A DNA stretch of 64,000 nucleotides from the NCBI RefSeq assembly GCF_012911015.1, contig NZ_WVVV01000004.1, positions 265,369 through 329,368 of the forward strand, read 5' to 3'. Both the position numbers and the translations under genes were made by a program. Positions 55,637 to 64,000 of this stretch are shown piece after piece (within the stretch, counting starts at the first letter, position 1; each line of letters starts with the position of its first letter). The notes below the pieces were generated by a model. It was not told the origin of the DNA, did no database searches, and worked only from the letters and a program-made list of their open reading frames with translations. The stretch is from Chelativorans sp. ZYF759 (GTDB taxonomy: Bacteria; Pseudomonadota; Alphaproteobacteria; Rhizobiales; Rhizobiaceae).

Positions 55637-58582
55637 ATGAAAAAGGGCGACCATCTTTTCCTCGTCGACGGTTCGGGATACATCTTCCGGGCCTATCACG
55701 CATTGCCGCCGCTGACGCGCAAATCCGACGGATTGCCGATCGGTGCGGTGTCGGGGTTCTGCAACATGCTGTGGAAGCTCCTGCAGAATGCGCGCGATAC
55801 CGATGTCGGCGTCACCCCGACGCATTTTGCAGTGATCTTCGACCATTCGTCCAAGACCTTCCGCAACGAGCTCTATCCCCAGTACAAGGCCAACCGCAGC
55901 GCCCCGCCCGAGGATCTGGTGCCCCAATTCGCGCTGATCCGACAGGCGACGCGCGCCTTCGACCTGCCCTGTATCGAGATGGAGGGCTTCGAGGCCGACG
56001 ATCTGATCGCAACCTATGCCAGGCTCGCATGCGAGGCCGGCGGCGACACGACCATCATCTCTTCCGACAAGGATTTGATGCAGCTGGTCGGTCCTTCAGT
56101 CTCCATGTACGACCCGATGAAGGACCGCGAGATCAAGGTTCCCGAGGTCATCGAGAAATGGGGCGTGGGCCCGGAAAAGATGATCGACCTGCAGGCGCTG
56201 ACGGGCGATTCGGTCGACAACGTGCCGGGCGTGCCGGGCATCGGGCCGAAGACGGCCGCCCAGCTGCTGGAGGAATTCGGCGATCTCGACACGCTTCTGG
56301 CGCGTGCCGGCGAGATCAAGCAGAACAAGCGCCGCGAGAATCTGATCGAGCACGCGGAAATGGCCCGGATCTCGCGCGAGCTGGTGCGGCTGCGCGATGA
56401 CGCCCCGGTCGGCGACGGGCTGGAGACGCTGGCGCTCAACCCGCCCGACGGGCCGAAGCTGATCGGCTTTCTGAAGGCGATGGAATTCTCTTCGCTGACC
56501 CGCCGTGTCGCCGAGGCGACGGGCGCTGATGCCGGCGAGATCGAGCCTGCGCATGTCGAGGTGGAAACAGCCGGTGCCGCGCATGGGCCGGACCTGACCG
56601 TGCCGGCGAGCGGCACCGCGGAACCGGGCGCCGAGGGAGAGATCGCGCCTTCGGGCGAGCCGCGCGCAGACGGGGCGCTGACGCCGCAGATGCTGGCGGA
56701 TGCGCGCGCCCAGGCCGCCATGAGCGACCGGATCGACCGCTCGGCCTATGTCACCATCACCGACATGGCAGAACTGGAAAGCTGGATCGAGGCGGCGCGC
56801 GAGGCCGGCATCGTCGCTTTCGACACCGAGACGAATTCGCTCGATCCCATGCAGGCAGAACTCTGCGGCTTTTCGATCGCGACGGCGCCCGGGCGCGCAG
56901 CCTATGTCCCGCTTTCGCACAAGGCAGGCGATGGCGACCTGCTCGGCGGCGGGCTCCTGCAAGGCCAGCTGCCGACAGCCGAGGCACTTGCCGCGCTGAA
57001 GCAGCTGCTCGAGGACAGGGCCGTCCTGAAGATCGCCCACAACCTCAAATACGATCTCGTCGTCATGCAGCGGCTCGGCATCGGCGTCGCGCCCTATGAC
57101 GACACGCTGCTGATCTCCTACGTGACCGATGCCGGGACCGGCGGCCAGGGCATGGATGCGCTGTCGGAACGCTGGCTCGGCCATACGCCGATCGCCTTCA
57201 AGGATGTCTGCGGGTCGGGCAAGTCGGCGATCACATTCGACATGGTGGACCTCGAGAAGGCCACGGCCTATGCAGCCGAGGACGCCGACGTGACGCTGCG
57301 CCTGTGGCGGGTGCTGAAGCCCCGCCTCGTCGCCAAGGGGCTCGTCTCCGTCTACGAGCGCCTGGAGCGCCCCTTGGTGCCGGTTCTGGCGCGCATGGAG
57401 CAGGAGGGCATCTCGGTCGACCGGCAGATCCTGTCGCGCATTTCGGGCGAGCTGGCGCAAAAGGCTGCTGCCATCGAGGACGAGGTCTATCAACTCGTGG
57501 GCGAGCGCTTCACCATCGGCTCGCCAAAGCAGCTGGGCGACATTTTGTTCGGGCGCCTGGGCCTGCCGGGCGGATCCAAGACCAAGACCGGGCAATGGTC
57601 GACCACGGCACGCGAACTGGAGGATCTGGCCGCGGCCGGCCACGAGCTGCCGCGCAGGATTGTCGACTGGCGCCAGCTGACCAAGCTGAAATCCACCTAT
57701 ACGGACGCGCTGCCGGGCTACATCCATCCAGAGACGAAGCGAGTCCACACTTCCTATGCGCTGGCCGCCACCACGACGGGGCGGCTTTCCTCCTCCGAGC
57801 CCAACCTCCAGAACATCCCCATCCGCACGGCGGAGGGGCGGCGCATCCGCACCGCCTTCATCGCGGAGCCCGGCAATCTCCTGATCTCCGCCGATTACAG
57901 CCAGATCGAATTGCGCGTGCTCGCCCATGTCGCCGACATCCCGCAATTGCGCCAGGCCTTTGAAGACGGCGTCGACATCCACGCCATGACGGCCTCGGAA
58001 ATGTTCGGTGTGCCGGTGGAAGGCATGCCAAGCGAGGTGCGCCGGCGCGCCAAGGCGATCAATTTCGGCATCATCTACGGCATTTCCGCCTTCGGGCTCG
58101 CCAACCAGCTCTCCATCTCGCGCGAGGAGGCGGGAAGCTACATCAAGGCCTATTTCGAGCGCTTCCCCGGCATCAAGGACTATATGGACGCCACCAAGGC
58201 CTTTGCCCGCGAGAACGGCTATGTGGAGACGATCTTCGGGCGCCGCGCCCATTACCCCGAGATCCGCTCCTCCAACCCCTCGATGCGCGCTTTCAACGAG
58301 CGCGCGGCGATCAACGCGCCGATCCAGGGATCGGCCGCCGACATCATCCGCCGCGCCATGATCCGCATGGAAGCCGCGCTCGCCGAGGCGGGGCTGGATT
58401 ACACGCGCATGCTCCTGCAGGTCCATGACGAGCTGATCTTCGAGGCGCCGGAGGCGGAAGCCGAAAGGGCGATCCCGGTGATCCGGCAGGTGATGGAGAA
58501 CGCCGCCCTGCCAGCCCTGTCGATGAAGGTGCCGCTGGCCGTCGACGCGCGCGCGGCCCGCAACTGGGACGAGGCGCACTGA
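55637..58582 (+). CDS. polA: DNA polymerase I
   Basis: The protein is 981 aa with all three domains. The 5' nuclease domain has VDGSGYIFRAYHALPPL and GFEADDLIATYA. The 3'-5' exonuclease domain keeps its acidic site (AFDTETNSLDP) and so is probably active. The polymerase domain carries motif A DYSQIELRVLAHVA, motif B RRRAKAINFGIIYGIS and motif C QVHDELIFE. A variable Ala/Glu-rich linker lies near residues 300-350. ATG 55637 gives the expected MKKGDHLFLVDGSG start. Confidence 0.97.
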   Translation: MKKGDHLFLVDGSGYIFRAYHALPPLTRKSDGLPIGAVSGFCNMLWKLLQNARDTDVGVTPTHFAVIFDHSSKTFRNELYPQYKANRSAPPEDLVPQFALIRQATRAFDLPCIEMEGFEADDLIATYARLACEAGGDTTIISSDKDLMQLVGPSVSMYDPMKDREIKVPEVIEKWGVGPEKMIDLQALTGDSVDNVPGVPGIGPKTAAQLLEEFGDLDTLLARAGEIKQNKRRENLIEHAEMARISRELVRLRDDAPVGDGLETLALNPPDGPKLIGFLKAMEFSSLTRRVAEATGADAGEIEPAHVEVETAGAAHGPDLTVPASGTAEPGAEGEIAPSGEPRADGALTPQMLADARAQAAMSDRIDRSAYVTITDMAELESWIEAAREAGIVAFDTETNSLDPMQAELCGFSIATAPGRAAYVPLSHKAGDGDLLGGGLLQGQLPTAEALAALKQLLEDRAVLKIAHNLKYDLVVMQRLGIGVAPYDDTLLISYVTDAGTGGQGMDALSERWLGHTPIAFKDVCGSGKSAITFDMVDLEKATAYAAEDADVTLRLWRVLKPRLVAKGLVSVYERLERPLVPVLARMEQEGISVDRQILSRISGELAQKAAAIEDEVYQLVGERFTIGSPKQLGDILFGRLGLPGGSKTKTGQWSTTARELEDLAAAGHELPRRIVDWRQLTKLKSTYTDALPGYIHPETKRVHTSYALAATTTGRLSSSEPNLQNIPIRTAEGRRIRTAFIAEPGNLLISADYSQIELRVLAHVADIPQLRQAFEDGVDIHAMTASEMFGVPVEGMPSEVRRRAKAINFGIIYGISAFGLANQLSISREEAGSYIKAYFERFPGIKDYMDATKAFARENGYVETIFGRRAHYPEIRSSNPSMRAFNERAAINAPIQGSAADIIRRAMIRMEAALAEAGLDYTRMLLQVHDELIFEAPEAEAERAIPVIRQVMENAALPALSMKVPLAVDARAARNWDEAH

Positions 58583-58731
58583 GGCTGTTCAGCCGACGCC
58601 GCAGCGGTGGGGCCAAGGCCGCGACAGGCTTCTTCGGAAGGCTTCAGGACCATCGCAGATCGGCGTGAGAAATGGCTTGTGCCCGGCAACGCCAATCGCT
58701 ATCTAGCGGGCGTCGCTCGGCCCGACCCAAT

Positions 58732-58823
<92 letters not shown>

Positions 58824-58888
58824 CGCTCGATCAAGTCGCTGAAAACGCTCAATTCCTTGGGCATCAAGGATTCTGTAACCGCCAGATT

Positions 58889-58909
58889 GGTACACAAAGG
58901 CGGTACACA
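58889..58909 (+). repeat. Direct repeat GGTACACA x2 at the integrase start
   Basis: GGTACACA occurs at 58889-58896 and 58902-58909, 13 bp apart from start to start. The second copy runs into the integrase ATG. Such repeats next to int can be arm-type binding sites or an operator for autoregulation. Confidence 0.4.
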
Positions 58910-60495
58910 TGGTCCTTCCGATGGCACGTCCTACCAGAGATCCGAAAACAGGCATCTTCAGGTTCCGCAAACGGGTGCCCGAATGCCTGCAAGCCTTGGT
59001 CGGCAAGACCGAGGAAAAAGTCAGTTTGGGAACACGCGATCCGGAGGAGGCCAAGCGCCTTCACGCCGAGGTCGCGCTGAAGGTCGAGGCGCGCTGGAGA
59101 CAGCTGGCTGCGGGCCAACAAAAGCTGTCGCATAGGCAAGCCGAAGAGATCGCCGGGAACATCTACCGCGCAATGATGGCGATCCACGAGGAGGACCCTG
59201 ATCAGGTCCCAGGTGGCATCGGATTTCTGATGTTGGATCAGGCCTTCGTCAACGGAAAATCCAAGATCATTCCGATGGGCACCGCCCCGGAAAAGACCCG
59301 CGCATGGATTGAAAAACTCCGCCTGACACGAAACGACAGGTTCACCAGCAGATGGCTTGCCGACAAGGGGCTCCTGGTCGACGACGATAATCGTGCCAAG
59401 ATCAGGACCGCCGTCGATCGGGCCGTGCTACAGGCACGCGAACAGCTGGACCGCATGGCGAAGGGCGACTATCGGCCCGATCCCGATGCGAACCGATTTC
59501 CATCAGACTCGCTGCCCGATGTCCGCAAGCCCGAGGAGACCAAGTTTTCCTATGCTCCGCTGGACATCTTCGATCTGTATGCCAAGCGAAGCCATCTTAA
59601 TCCCAAGACCGTCAAGAAGTGGAGGCCCTACATCGCCCGGGTACAAAGCGAGATCGCAGACCTTCGCGAGCTTACGACCGAGTGGATTATCGACTGGCGA
59701 GACAGCTTGCTGGATCAGGGCCTTGATCCCAAGTACGTGCGCGAGTCCCATATCGCGGCCCTGCGGGCAATGTGTGGGTGGGCCGTGGACAACAAGCGTC
59801 TGACCATCAATCCGGCAAGCGGAATCAAAACCGTAGTGCGCAAGCAGAAGCGCCTGCGGCCGCAGGGTTACACCGACGAGGAGGCAACGCTAATCCTGCG
59901 GGCAACCTTGAAGCCGCAATCGGCAAGGCTCGGGCACAATCATCGGATGGCACGGAGATGGATTCCATGGCTGTGCGCATACACTGGCGCGAGAGTCGGA
60001 GAGATGGGCCAGCTGCGGAAACAGGACATACAGAAGGTCGACGATATCTGGTTGATCTGGATTACCCCCGAAGCAGGAACAACCAAGGATGGCCATGCGC
60101 GCAACGTGCCGATCCATCCGCATCTCATCGATCAAGGGTTTCTGGAATTTGTCTCCACGGCGAAACCCGGCCCCCTCTTCTATGATCCTTCGCTGAGTCG
60201 TGGAGGAACAGATGCAAACGCCCAGTACCGAAAGGTCGGTGAGCGGCTTGCAAACTGGGTCCGGAACGAGGTTGGCATTACCGACACAGAAATCCAGCCA
60301 AACCACGCCTGGCGGCACAGGTTCACGACGGTCTCAAGGCGTGTAGACATGAATCCTGGCGCCCGACAGTACATGCAGGGACATGCGCCCGCCAATGTGG
60401 GTGAAGACTATGGCGACTTCGAGCATAAAACGCTGTTTCGGGAAATTTCAAAGCTGCCGATCATCGATGCCCAGACCTCCCGAACGGGGTGTTGA
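58909..60495 (+). CDS. Tyrosine-type site-specific recombinase (integrase) with DUF6538-like N-terminus
   Basis: This 528-aa protein begins with a short domain (RDPKTGIFRFRKRVPECLQA) shared by DUF6538-type integrases, then has a core-binding domain near residues 220-310 (YAKRSHLNPKTVKKWRPYIA). The catalytic domain has Arg362 (GARVGEMG), His466 and Arg469 (HAWRHRFTT) and Tyr501 (GEDYGDF), so it looks active. ATG 58921 is an alternative start. It lies 88 bp from tRNA-Ser and probably mediates integration there. Confidence 0.93.
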   Translation: MVLPMARPTRDPKTGIFRFRKRVPECLQALVGKTEEKVSLGTRDPEEAKRLHAEVALKVEARWRQLAAGQQKLSHRQAEEIAGNIYRAMMAIHEEDPDQVPGGIGFLMLDQAFVNGKSKIIPMGTAPEKTRAWIEKLRLTRNDRFTSRWLADKGLLVDDDNRAKIRTAVDRAVLQAREQLDRMAKGDYRPDPDANRFPSDSLPDVRKPEETKFSYAPLDIFDLYAKRSHLNPKTVKKWRPYIARVQSEIADLRELTTEWIIDWRDSLLDQGLDPKYVRESHIAALRAMCGWAVDNKRLTINPASGIKTVVRKQKRLRPQGYTDEEATLILRATLKPQSARLGHNHRMARRWIPWLCAYTGARVGEMGQLRKQDIQKVDDIWLIWITPEAGTTKDGHARNVPIHPHLIDQGFLEFVSTAKPGPLFYDPSLSRGGTDANAQYRKVGERLANWVRNEVGITDTEIQPNHAWRHRFTTVSRRVDMNPGARQYMQGHAPANVGEDYGDFEHKTLFREISKLPIIDAQTSRTGC

Positions 60496-60543
60496 TTGGC
60501 ATAGAACATTAAAGGAACATCCATTGCGTACGAGGCCGCCTTC

Positions 60544-60556
60544 TGTCACTTTGACA
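60544..60556. promoter_or_regulatory. Inverted repeat TGTCA-CTT-TGACA upstream of the methyltransferase
   Basis: 5-bp half-sites with a 3-bp spacer lie 36 bp before the methyltransferase ATG. TTGACA within it is a perfect -35 hexamer on the plus strand. An operator overlapping the -35 would suit autoregulation by the methyltransferase's N-terminal helix-turn-helix, as reported for M.EcoRII-type enzymes. This is inference. Confidence 0.4.
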
Positions 60557-60591
60557 AAATATGACCCAGAGACTGATTCGGCAGGAGCGGC

Positions 60592-61860
60592 ATGCGCAGC
60601 AGCAAACGGACGGAATTCTCGAGCCTTCGGCAGCAGGCCTGCCTGACGATCGAGCAGGCGGCGGACCTTCTTGAGGTCTCCGTCCGGACCGCCTACCGCT
60701 ATGAGGACGGCGGCAGGGTTTCCCGCCTCGCCCTCCGGACACTCCGTGAGCATGCTGCGGCACCGATGTCTGCGGGTCAGGAAAAGAATGCAGCCCCCTT
60801 CCGCTTCATCGATCTCTTCGCCGGCATCGGGGGCCTCCGACTGGGATTCGAGGCGATCGGCGGCCGATGCGTCTTCACATCCGAATGGGATCCAAATGCC
60901 CAGAAGACATATTCGCTCAACTTCAGGAGCAACCATGAGATCGGTGGAGACATCAGGGAGTATTCGGCGGATCCCGGAAAGGTCCCAGAGCACGACGTGC
61001 TTCTGGCTGGCTTCCCCTGTCAGGCATTTTCGATCGCGGGCGTCTCAAAGAAGAATTCGCTGAAACGGCCGCACGGTTTCCTTTGCGACACCCAGGGAAC
61101 CCTGTTCTTCGATGCCGCCCAGATCATCGCCCACCATCGGCCGGCGGCCTTCATCCTTGAGAACGTCAAGAATCTTGAGCGCCATGATGGTGGCCGGACC
61201 TTCGGGACCATCCTGAACGTCTTGCGGAACGAGCTGGGCTACCATGTCCAGCACCGGGTCATCAGCTCCGAGCCATGGGTTCCCCAGCGGCGCGAGCGCA
61301 TCTTCATCGTCGGGTTCCGTGAGCCGACGGAGTTCGACTTTGCGGCAGTCGAGCTCCCGGATGCCAGCGCGGGTCCAAAGCTGAAGGACATTCTCCAGCC
61401 GCATGAGGAGGTTGATCCGAAATACACGCTGACACCGCGCCTGTGGCAGTACCTGCAGGATTACCGGGCAAAGCACCAGGCCAAGGGCAACGGGTTCGGG
61501 TACAGCCTCTTCGGCCCGGACGACGTGGCGCGCACCCTTTCGGCCCGCTACTACAAGGATGGCTCGGAAGTCCTGATCGATCAGCCTGGGAAGAGGCCGC
61601 GACGCCTCACTCCGCTGGAGTGCGCTCGCCTGATGGGATTTGACCGGGGAGATCGTCGCTGGCGGATCGGGGTGTCCGACACCCAGGCCTACCGCCAGTT
61701 CGGCAATGCGGTGGTGGTCCCCGTTGTGGAGCATGTCGCGAAAGCGATCGAACCCCATATCCGCAGGGCCGTGGTTCCAGGGGGGCAGCCCCTGCAGAAG
61801 GACCGCATCGTGCCGACCATCACGAGGCCGGCGAGACCGCAGACACCCGCCTATGCCTGA
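60592..61860 (+). CDS. dcm: DNA (cytosine-5) methyltransferase, EcoRII/Dcm type, with N-terminal HTH
   Basis: The protein is 422 aa. Residues 1-60 form a small helix-turn-helix ([20 protein letters not shown]). The C5-methyltransferase motifs then appear in order: [15 protein letters not shown] (I), [11 protein letters not shown] with catalytic Cys143 (IV), LENVKN (VI), [10 protein letters not shown] (VIII), [14 protein letters not shown] (IX) and QFGNAVVVP (X). With the EcoRII-like nuclease downstream, it probably methylates the inner cytosine of CCWGG. AGGAG precedes the ATG. It overlaps vsr by eight bases. Confidence 0.93.
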   Translation: MRSSKRTEFSSLRQQACLTIEQAADLLEVSVRTAYRYEDGGRVSRLALRTLREHAAAPMSAGQEKNAAPFRFIDLFAGIGGLRLGFEAIGGRCVFTSEWDPNAQKTYSLNFRSNHEIGGDIREYSADPGKVPEHDVLLAGFPCQAFSIAGVSKKNSLKRPHGFLCDTQGTLFFDAAQIIAHHRPAAFILENVKNLERHDGGRTFGTILNVLRNELGYHVQHRVISSEPWVPQRRERIFIVGFREPTEFDFAAVELPDASAGPKLKDILQPHEEVDPKYTLTPRLWQYLQDYRAKHQAKGNGFGYSLFGPDDVARTLSARYYKDGSEVLIDQPGKRPRRLTPLECARLMGFDRGDRRWRIGVSDTQAYRQFGNAVVVPVVEHVAKAIEPHIRRAVVPGGQPLQKDRIVPTITRPARPQTPAYA

Positions 61861-62308
61861 TATCGTGACCCCCGAAATCCGCAGCCGGATCATGGCCAGG
61901 ATTCGGGGGACGAACACGAAGCCGGAGATGATCCTTCGAAAGGGTCTGCATGCCCAAGGCTTCCGCTTCCGGCTGCACGACCGTGCGCTGCCTGGTAGCC
62001 CCGACATCATTTTCCCTCGATATGGGGCGGTGCTTTTCGCAAACGGGTGCTTCTGGCACGGCCATGACTGTCATCTGCATCGCCTTCCTGGCACGCGTCC
62101 GGAATTCTGGCAGGCGAAGATCGCACGGAACAGGGAGCGGGATGCCGTGGTGTTGCAGGCGCTCGGCGAACTGGGGTGGAGGCAGGGAATCGTCTGGGAA
62201 TGCAGCCTGCGTGGGAGAAGCCGACTTCCTTTGGAGGATGTCATCGCGACATGCGCGGACTGGCTGCGATCCAATGTCGACAGTCTGGAAATCCGGGGGC
62301 GGGAATGA
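61853..62308 (+). CDS. vsr: Very short patch repair endonuclease Vsr
   Basis: This 151-aa protein matches Vsr throughout: [36 protein letters not shown] with the catalytic Asp, [19 protein letters not shown] with zinc and active-site His/Cys residues, and [14 protein letters not shown]. Vsr nicks 5' of the T in T:G mismatches produced by deamination of 5-methylcytosine in Dcm-type sites, guarding against mutation caused by the methyltransferase. The start lies within the dcm end; the stop overlaps the next start (ATGA). Confidence 0.95.
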   Translation: MPDIVTPEIRSRIMARIRGTNTKPEMILRKGLHAQGFRFRLHDRALPGSPDIIFPRYGAVLFANGCFWHGHDCHLHRLPGTRPEFWQAKIARNRERDAVVLQALGELGWRQGIVWECSLRGRSRLPLEDVIATCADWLRSNVDSLEIRGRE

Positions 62309-63555
62309 CGATCAGGCGAGGCCACCTCTCGCATCATTTCGATGGTGTGGCGGTCAAGAAGCTGGCCCCGGTGGACGCCAGCCGCGACTCCTCGAACCAG
62401 CATGAGGTGACAGGCTCCGAACCGCTCGTCCGGATACTCGGGCCCGAGGACCGGAAATTTCCCCGTGGCGGTGAGGACAACCGTTTTCCAGCGACCTACA
62501 TCTGGCTGGAAGGGGAGCAGGTGGCTCTCGCGGAAGAAGGGTGGCTTTCCTGGTACGACTCCCGCCGTAACGATCCCAAGCGGAGTGCGGAATGGCGCCT
62601 CTACTACCAGAGCAACCCCGTAACCGACATGATGTCGCCAGGCGACATCCTGTTCCTCGCCCGAACGACCGACGGCCACCTTCTGTTCATCATCACCCCA
62701 GATGGGGGAACGATCCGGAACCAGCTGCTCTGGCTCTTCGGACTGGACGATCAGATAGGTCTGGCATTCGAATCGCAGGAGATCGGCAGGGACACGGATG
62801 CCGAGCTGGACTTCGCGGCCCGTTACATCCTCGACGAACTTGGCATCGAGCCGGAAGAACCCGAGGCGGATCGCCTCGACAGCCTTATCGAAAAATTCGG
62901 CCTGAAGTTCCCCCCCACCCGTGTCCTTTCTGGACTGGCGCGCATGTCCCTTCCCGAGGTGAATCCGAAGGACGATCCCGACGAGGCTCTGGTCCTGTGG
63001 ATGGAGCGCGAGGAGCAGCTTTTCCGCAGGCTGGAGCGGCACATCGTGGCTGAAAGAATTCGGGAAGGCTTCGCCACGGAGGATGCGGTGGATGTGGACG
63101 GCTTCCTCGGGTTTTCCCTGAGCGTGCAGAACCGACGCAAGTCGCGCGCCGGTGCCGCTCTGGAGAACCACATGGCGGCCATTCTCGATGTCCACGGTCT
63201 CCGCCACGCGCGAGGGGTCGAGACGGAAAATCGAAACAAGCCCGATTTCCTGTTTCCCGGCCAGGACGAATACCGTGATCCAGATTTCCCCTCGCCCCGC
63301 CTGACAATGCTGGGAGCGAAATCCACGCTCAAGGACCGCTGGCGACAGGTGCTGTCGGAAGCCATCAGGATTGAGCAGAAGCATCTTCTGACCCTTCAGC
63401 CTGGGGTGTCGGAAAACCAGACCGACGAGATGCGGTCCAAACTCCTGCAGCTGGTGGTGCCGCGAGGCCTCCATGAGACCTTCAGGCCGGCACAGAGGGA
63501 CTGGCTGATGGATGTCTCAGCGTTTCTCGCTCTGGTGGTCAGTCGACAGACCTAG
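62305..63555 (+). CDS. Type II restriction endonuclease, EcoRII family
   Basis: The protein is 416 aa, close to EcoRII (about 404). The C-terminal catalytic part reads SRAGAALENHMAAILDVHGL, then NKPDFLFPGQDEYRDPDF and GAKSTLKDRWRQVLSEA. Asp314, Tyr323, Lys339, Lys343 and Glu352 have the same spacing (9, 16, 4, 9) as the EcoRII residues I recall as Asp299, Tyr308, Lys324, Lys328 and Glu337. The N-terminal part is the likely effector DNA-binding domain (PATYIWLEGEQVALAEEGWL). EcoRII cuts CCWGG and needs two sites. ATG 62305 overlaps the vsr stop. Confidence 0.93.
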   Translation: MTIRRGHLSHHFDGVAVKKLAPVDASRDSSNQHEVTGSEPLVRILGPEDRKFPRGGEDNRFPATYIWLEGEQVALAEEGWLSWYDSRRNDPKRSAEWRLYYQSNPVTDMMSPGDILFLARTTDGHLLFIITPDGGTIRNQLLWLFGLDDQIGLAFESQEIGRDTDAELDFAARYILDELGIEPEEPEADRLDSLIEKFGLKFPPTRVLSGLARMSLPEVNPKDDPDEALVLWMEREEQLFRRLERHIVAERIREGFATEDAVDVDGFLGFSLSVQNRRKSRAGAALENHMAAILDVHGLRHARGVETENRNKPDFLFPGQDEYRDPDFPSPRLTMLGAKSTLKDRWRQVLSEAIRIEQKHLLTLQPGVSENQTDEMRSKLLQLVVPRGLHETFRPAQRDWLMDVSAFLALVVSRQT

Positions 63556-63619
63556 GAGAGGTCCCAAATGGAAGGCTGCATTTGAAGGAAACGACTCTGT
63601 TTCTGCAGCCGCCTGCCAA

Positions 63620-63853
63620 TTAGTTCGCATCAGACGGATCAGCTCCTTCGGAAATGTTGCTATCGGGCATCGGAGGACCAACCTGGTCAGGTCCGTCTAC
63701 AGCATCAGGGACCGAGGGGCCTGTTATTTCAAACTCTTCGAGCTGCCTTTGGATGGCCTCGAGTTGGTTTTCTAATGTGATCAGGCGGCGTTGTTCACCC
63801 ACATAATCCGGATGCCAGTAAGGTGCGAATACCTGAATGAGAGCAAAAATGAG
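63620..63853 (-). pseudogene. 3' remnant of a gene cut by the IS66-family insertion
   Basis: An open frame of about 77 codons on the minus strand reads, from the IS junction, LIFALIQVFAPYWHPDYVGE. A coiled-coil-like stretch (RLITLENQLEAIQRQLEEF) and an acidic, Pro-rich tail ending at TAA (63622-63620) follow. Upstream of 63853 the frame runs straight into the IS end with no start codon at the junction. It looks like the C-terminus of a membrane-anchored protein. GTG 63802 could start a 60-aa product, but that would drop the hydrophobic segment. I do not recognise the family. Confidence 0.5.
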
Positions 63854-64000
63854 GTAACCGTCCGGCCTGGACCGCGGCTTGAAGGGCCTGCGGTGATACT
63901 GTGGCTATGCGGCTACCTTTTCGATCCCAAGAGTTCCGGCTGCCCAATTCCAGGGCAGAAGGTCGTCGAGGCGGTTCTGCGGCATGTCGGCGATGCGGGC
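63854..64000. mobile_element. IS66-family insertion sequence (one end, runs off the right edge)
   Basis: The element end starts GTAACCGTCCGGCCTGG at 63854, resembling the IS66-family terminal repeat that opens GTAA-CGTCCGG. About 50 bp inside lies the 3' end of the transposase gene in the expected orientation. The bases just outside (AAAATGAG, 63846-63853) would be the 8-bp target duplication if the other copy is found. Confidence 0.75.
63905..64000 (-). CDS. tnpC: IS66 family transposase (TnpC), C-terminal fragment
   Basis: The last 31 codons are visible, entering from the right edge: ARIADMPQNRLDDLLPWNWA and then a short tail to TAG at 63907-63905. The sequence NRLDDLLPWNW is the conserved C-terminus of IS66-type TnpC transposases. 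The N-terminal part lies beyond the window, so intactness is unknown. Confidence 0.85.
   Translation of the reverse strand, partial: ARIADMPQNRLDDLLPWNWAAGTLGIEKVAA

Noticed and set aside
56096..58579. 827-codon minus-strand open frame across polA
   Set aside because: polA is certain on the plus strand with all motifs, so this is a composition artefact.
63512..63775. 87-codon plus-strand open frame at the end of the restriction gene
   Set aside because: It overlaps the end of the endonuclease in another frame and runs antisense to the better-supported truncated frame. It has no RBS or recognisable features.

Overview
The window is about 64 kb of GC-rich chromosomal DNA from an alphaproteobacterium. 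It most resembles Hyphomicrobiales (Rhizobiales). The evidence is the gene content and order (lptC-lptA-lptB, sppA-ihfB-lapA, cysG-DUF2849-cysI-cysH-DUF934, NAD-dependent fds formate dehydrogenase) and the many ATGA start/stop overlaps. A likely anti-Shine-Dalgarno small RNA beside polA also fits. I cannot name the genus from sequence alone.

Layout. 1-5 kb: an AI-2E-type permease running off the left edge, then a small sulfur-oxidation block (soxY, soxZ, a monoheme cytochrome c, the flavocytochrome c sulfide dehydrogenase flavoprotein) and a convergent YeeE/YedE sulfur transporter. 5-7.5 kb: an arsenic operon (arsR, thioredoxin-type arsC, acr3, glutaredoxin-type arsC). 7.7-12.4 kb: a complete branched-chain-amino-acid-type ABC importer. 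12.4-17.1 kb: an EEP-family hydrolase, cardiolipin synthase, NfeD and a slipin. 17.1-22.1 kb: a branched-chain 2-oxoacid dehydrogenase operon on the minus strand. 22.3-24.2 kb: two VOC/PhnB-like proteins and a LysR regulator. 24.3-30.3 kb: fdsG-fdsB-fdsA-fdhD-fdsD, with a palindrome-rich promoter between the LysR gene and fdsG. 30.4-42.7 kb: DEAD helicase, rpe, redoxin, lptBAC, sppA, ihfB, lapA, ornithine cyclodeaminase family, methyltransferase and divergent LysR, two RNA methyltransferases, lspA. 42.7-47.4 kb: assimilatory sulfate/sulfite reduction with siroheme synthesis. 47.6-58.6 kb: host-attachment-like protein, PBP1A, acyltransferase, RNase D-like protein, M20 dipeptidase, threonine dehydratase, a candidate sRNA, polA.

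The right end is an integrated element. tRNA-Ser(CGA) at 58732-58821 is followed by a tyrosine recombinase and a compact restriction-modification module: a C5-cytosine methyltransferase with an N-terminal helix-turn-helix, a Vsr mismatch endonuclease, and an endonuclease whose catalytic-residue spacing matches EcoRII. The three R-M genes overlap or abut. Downstream, an IS66-family element enters from the right edge and interrupts another open frame at 63853/63854.

Themes. Sulfur runs through the window: SoxYZ/FCSD and YeeE for reduced sulfur, CysGIH for assimilation. Formate oxidation with its own FdhD and LysR regulator supplies NADH. The most interesting non-coding elements are the multi-hairpin C-rich-loop RNA upstream of polA and the perfect 23-bp palindrome upstream of fdsG.
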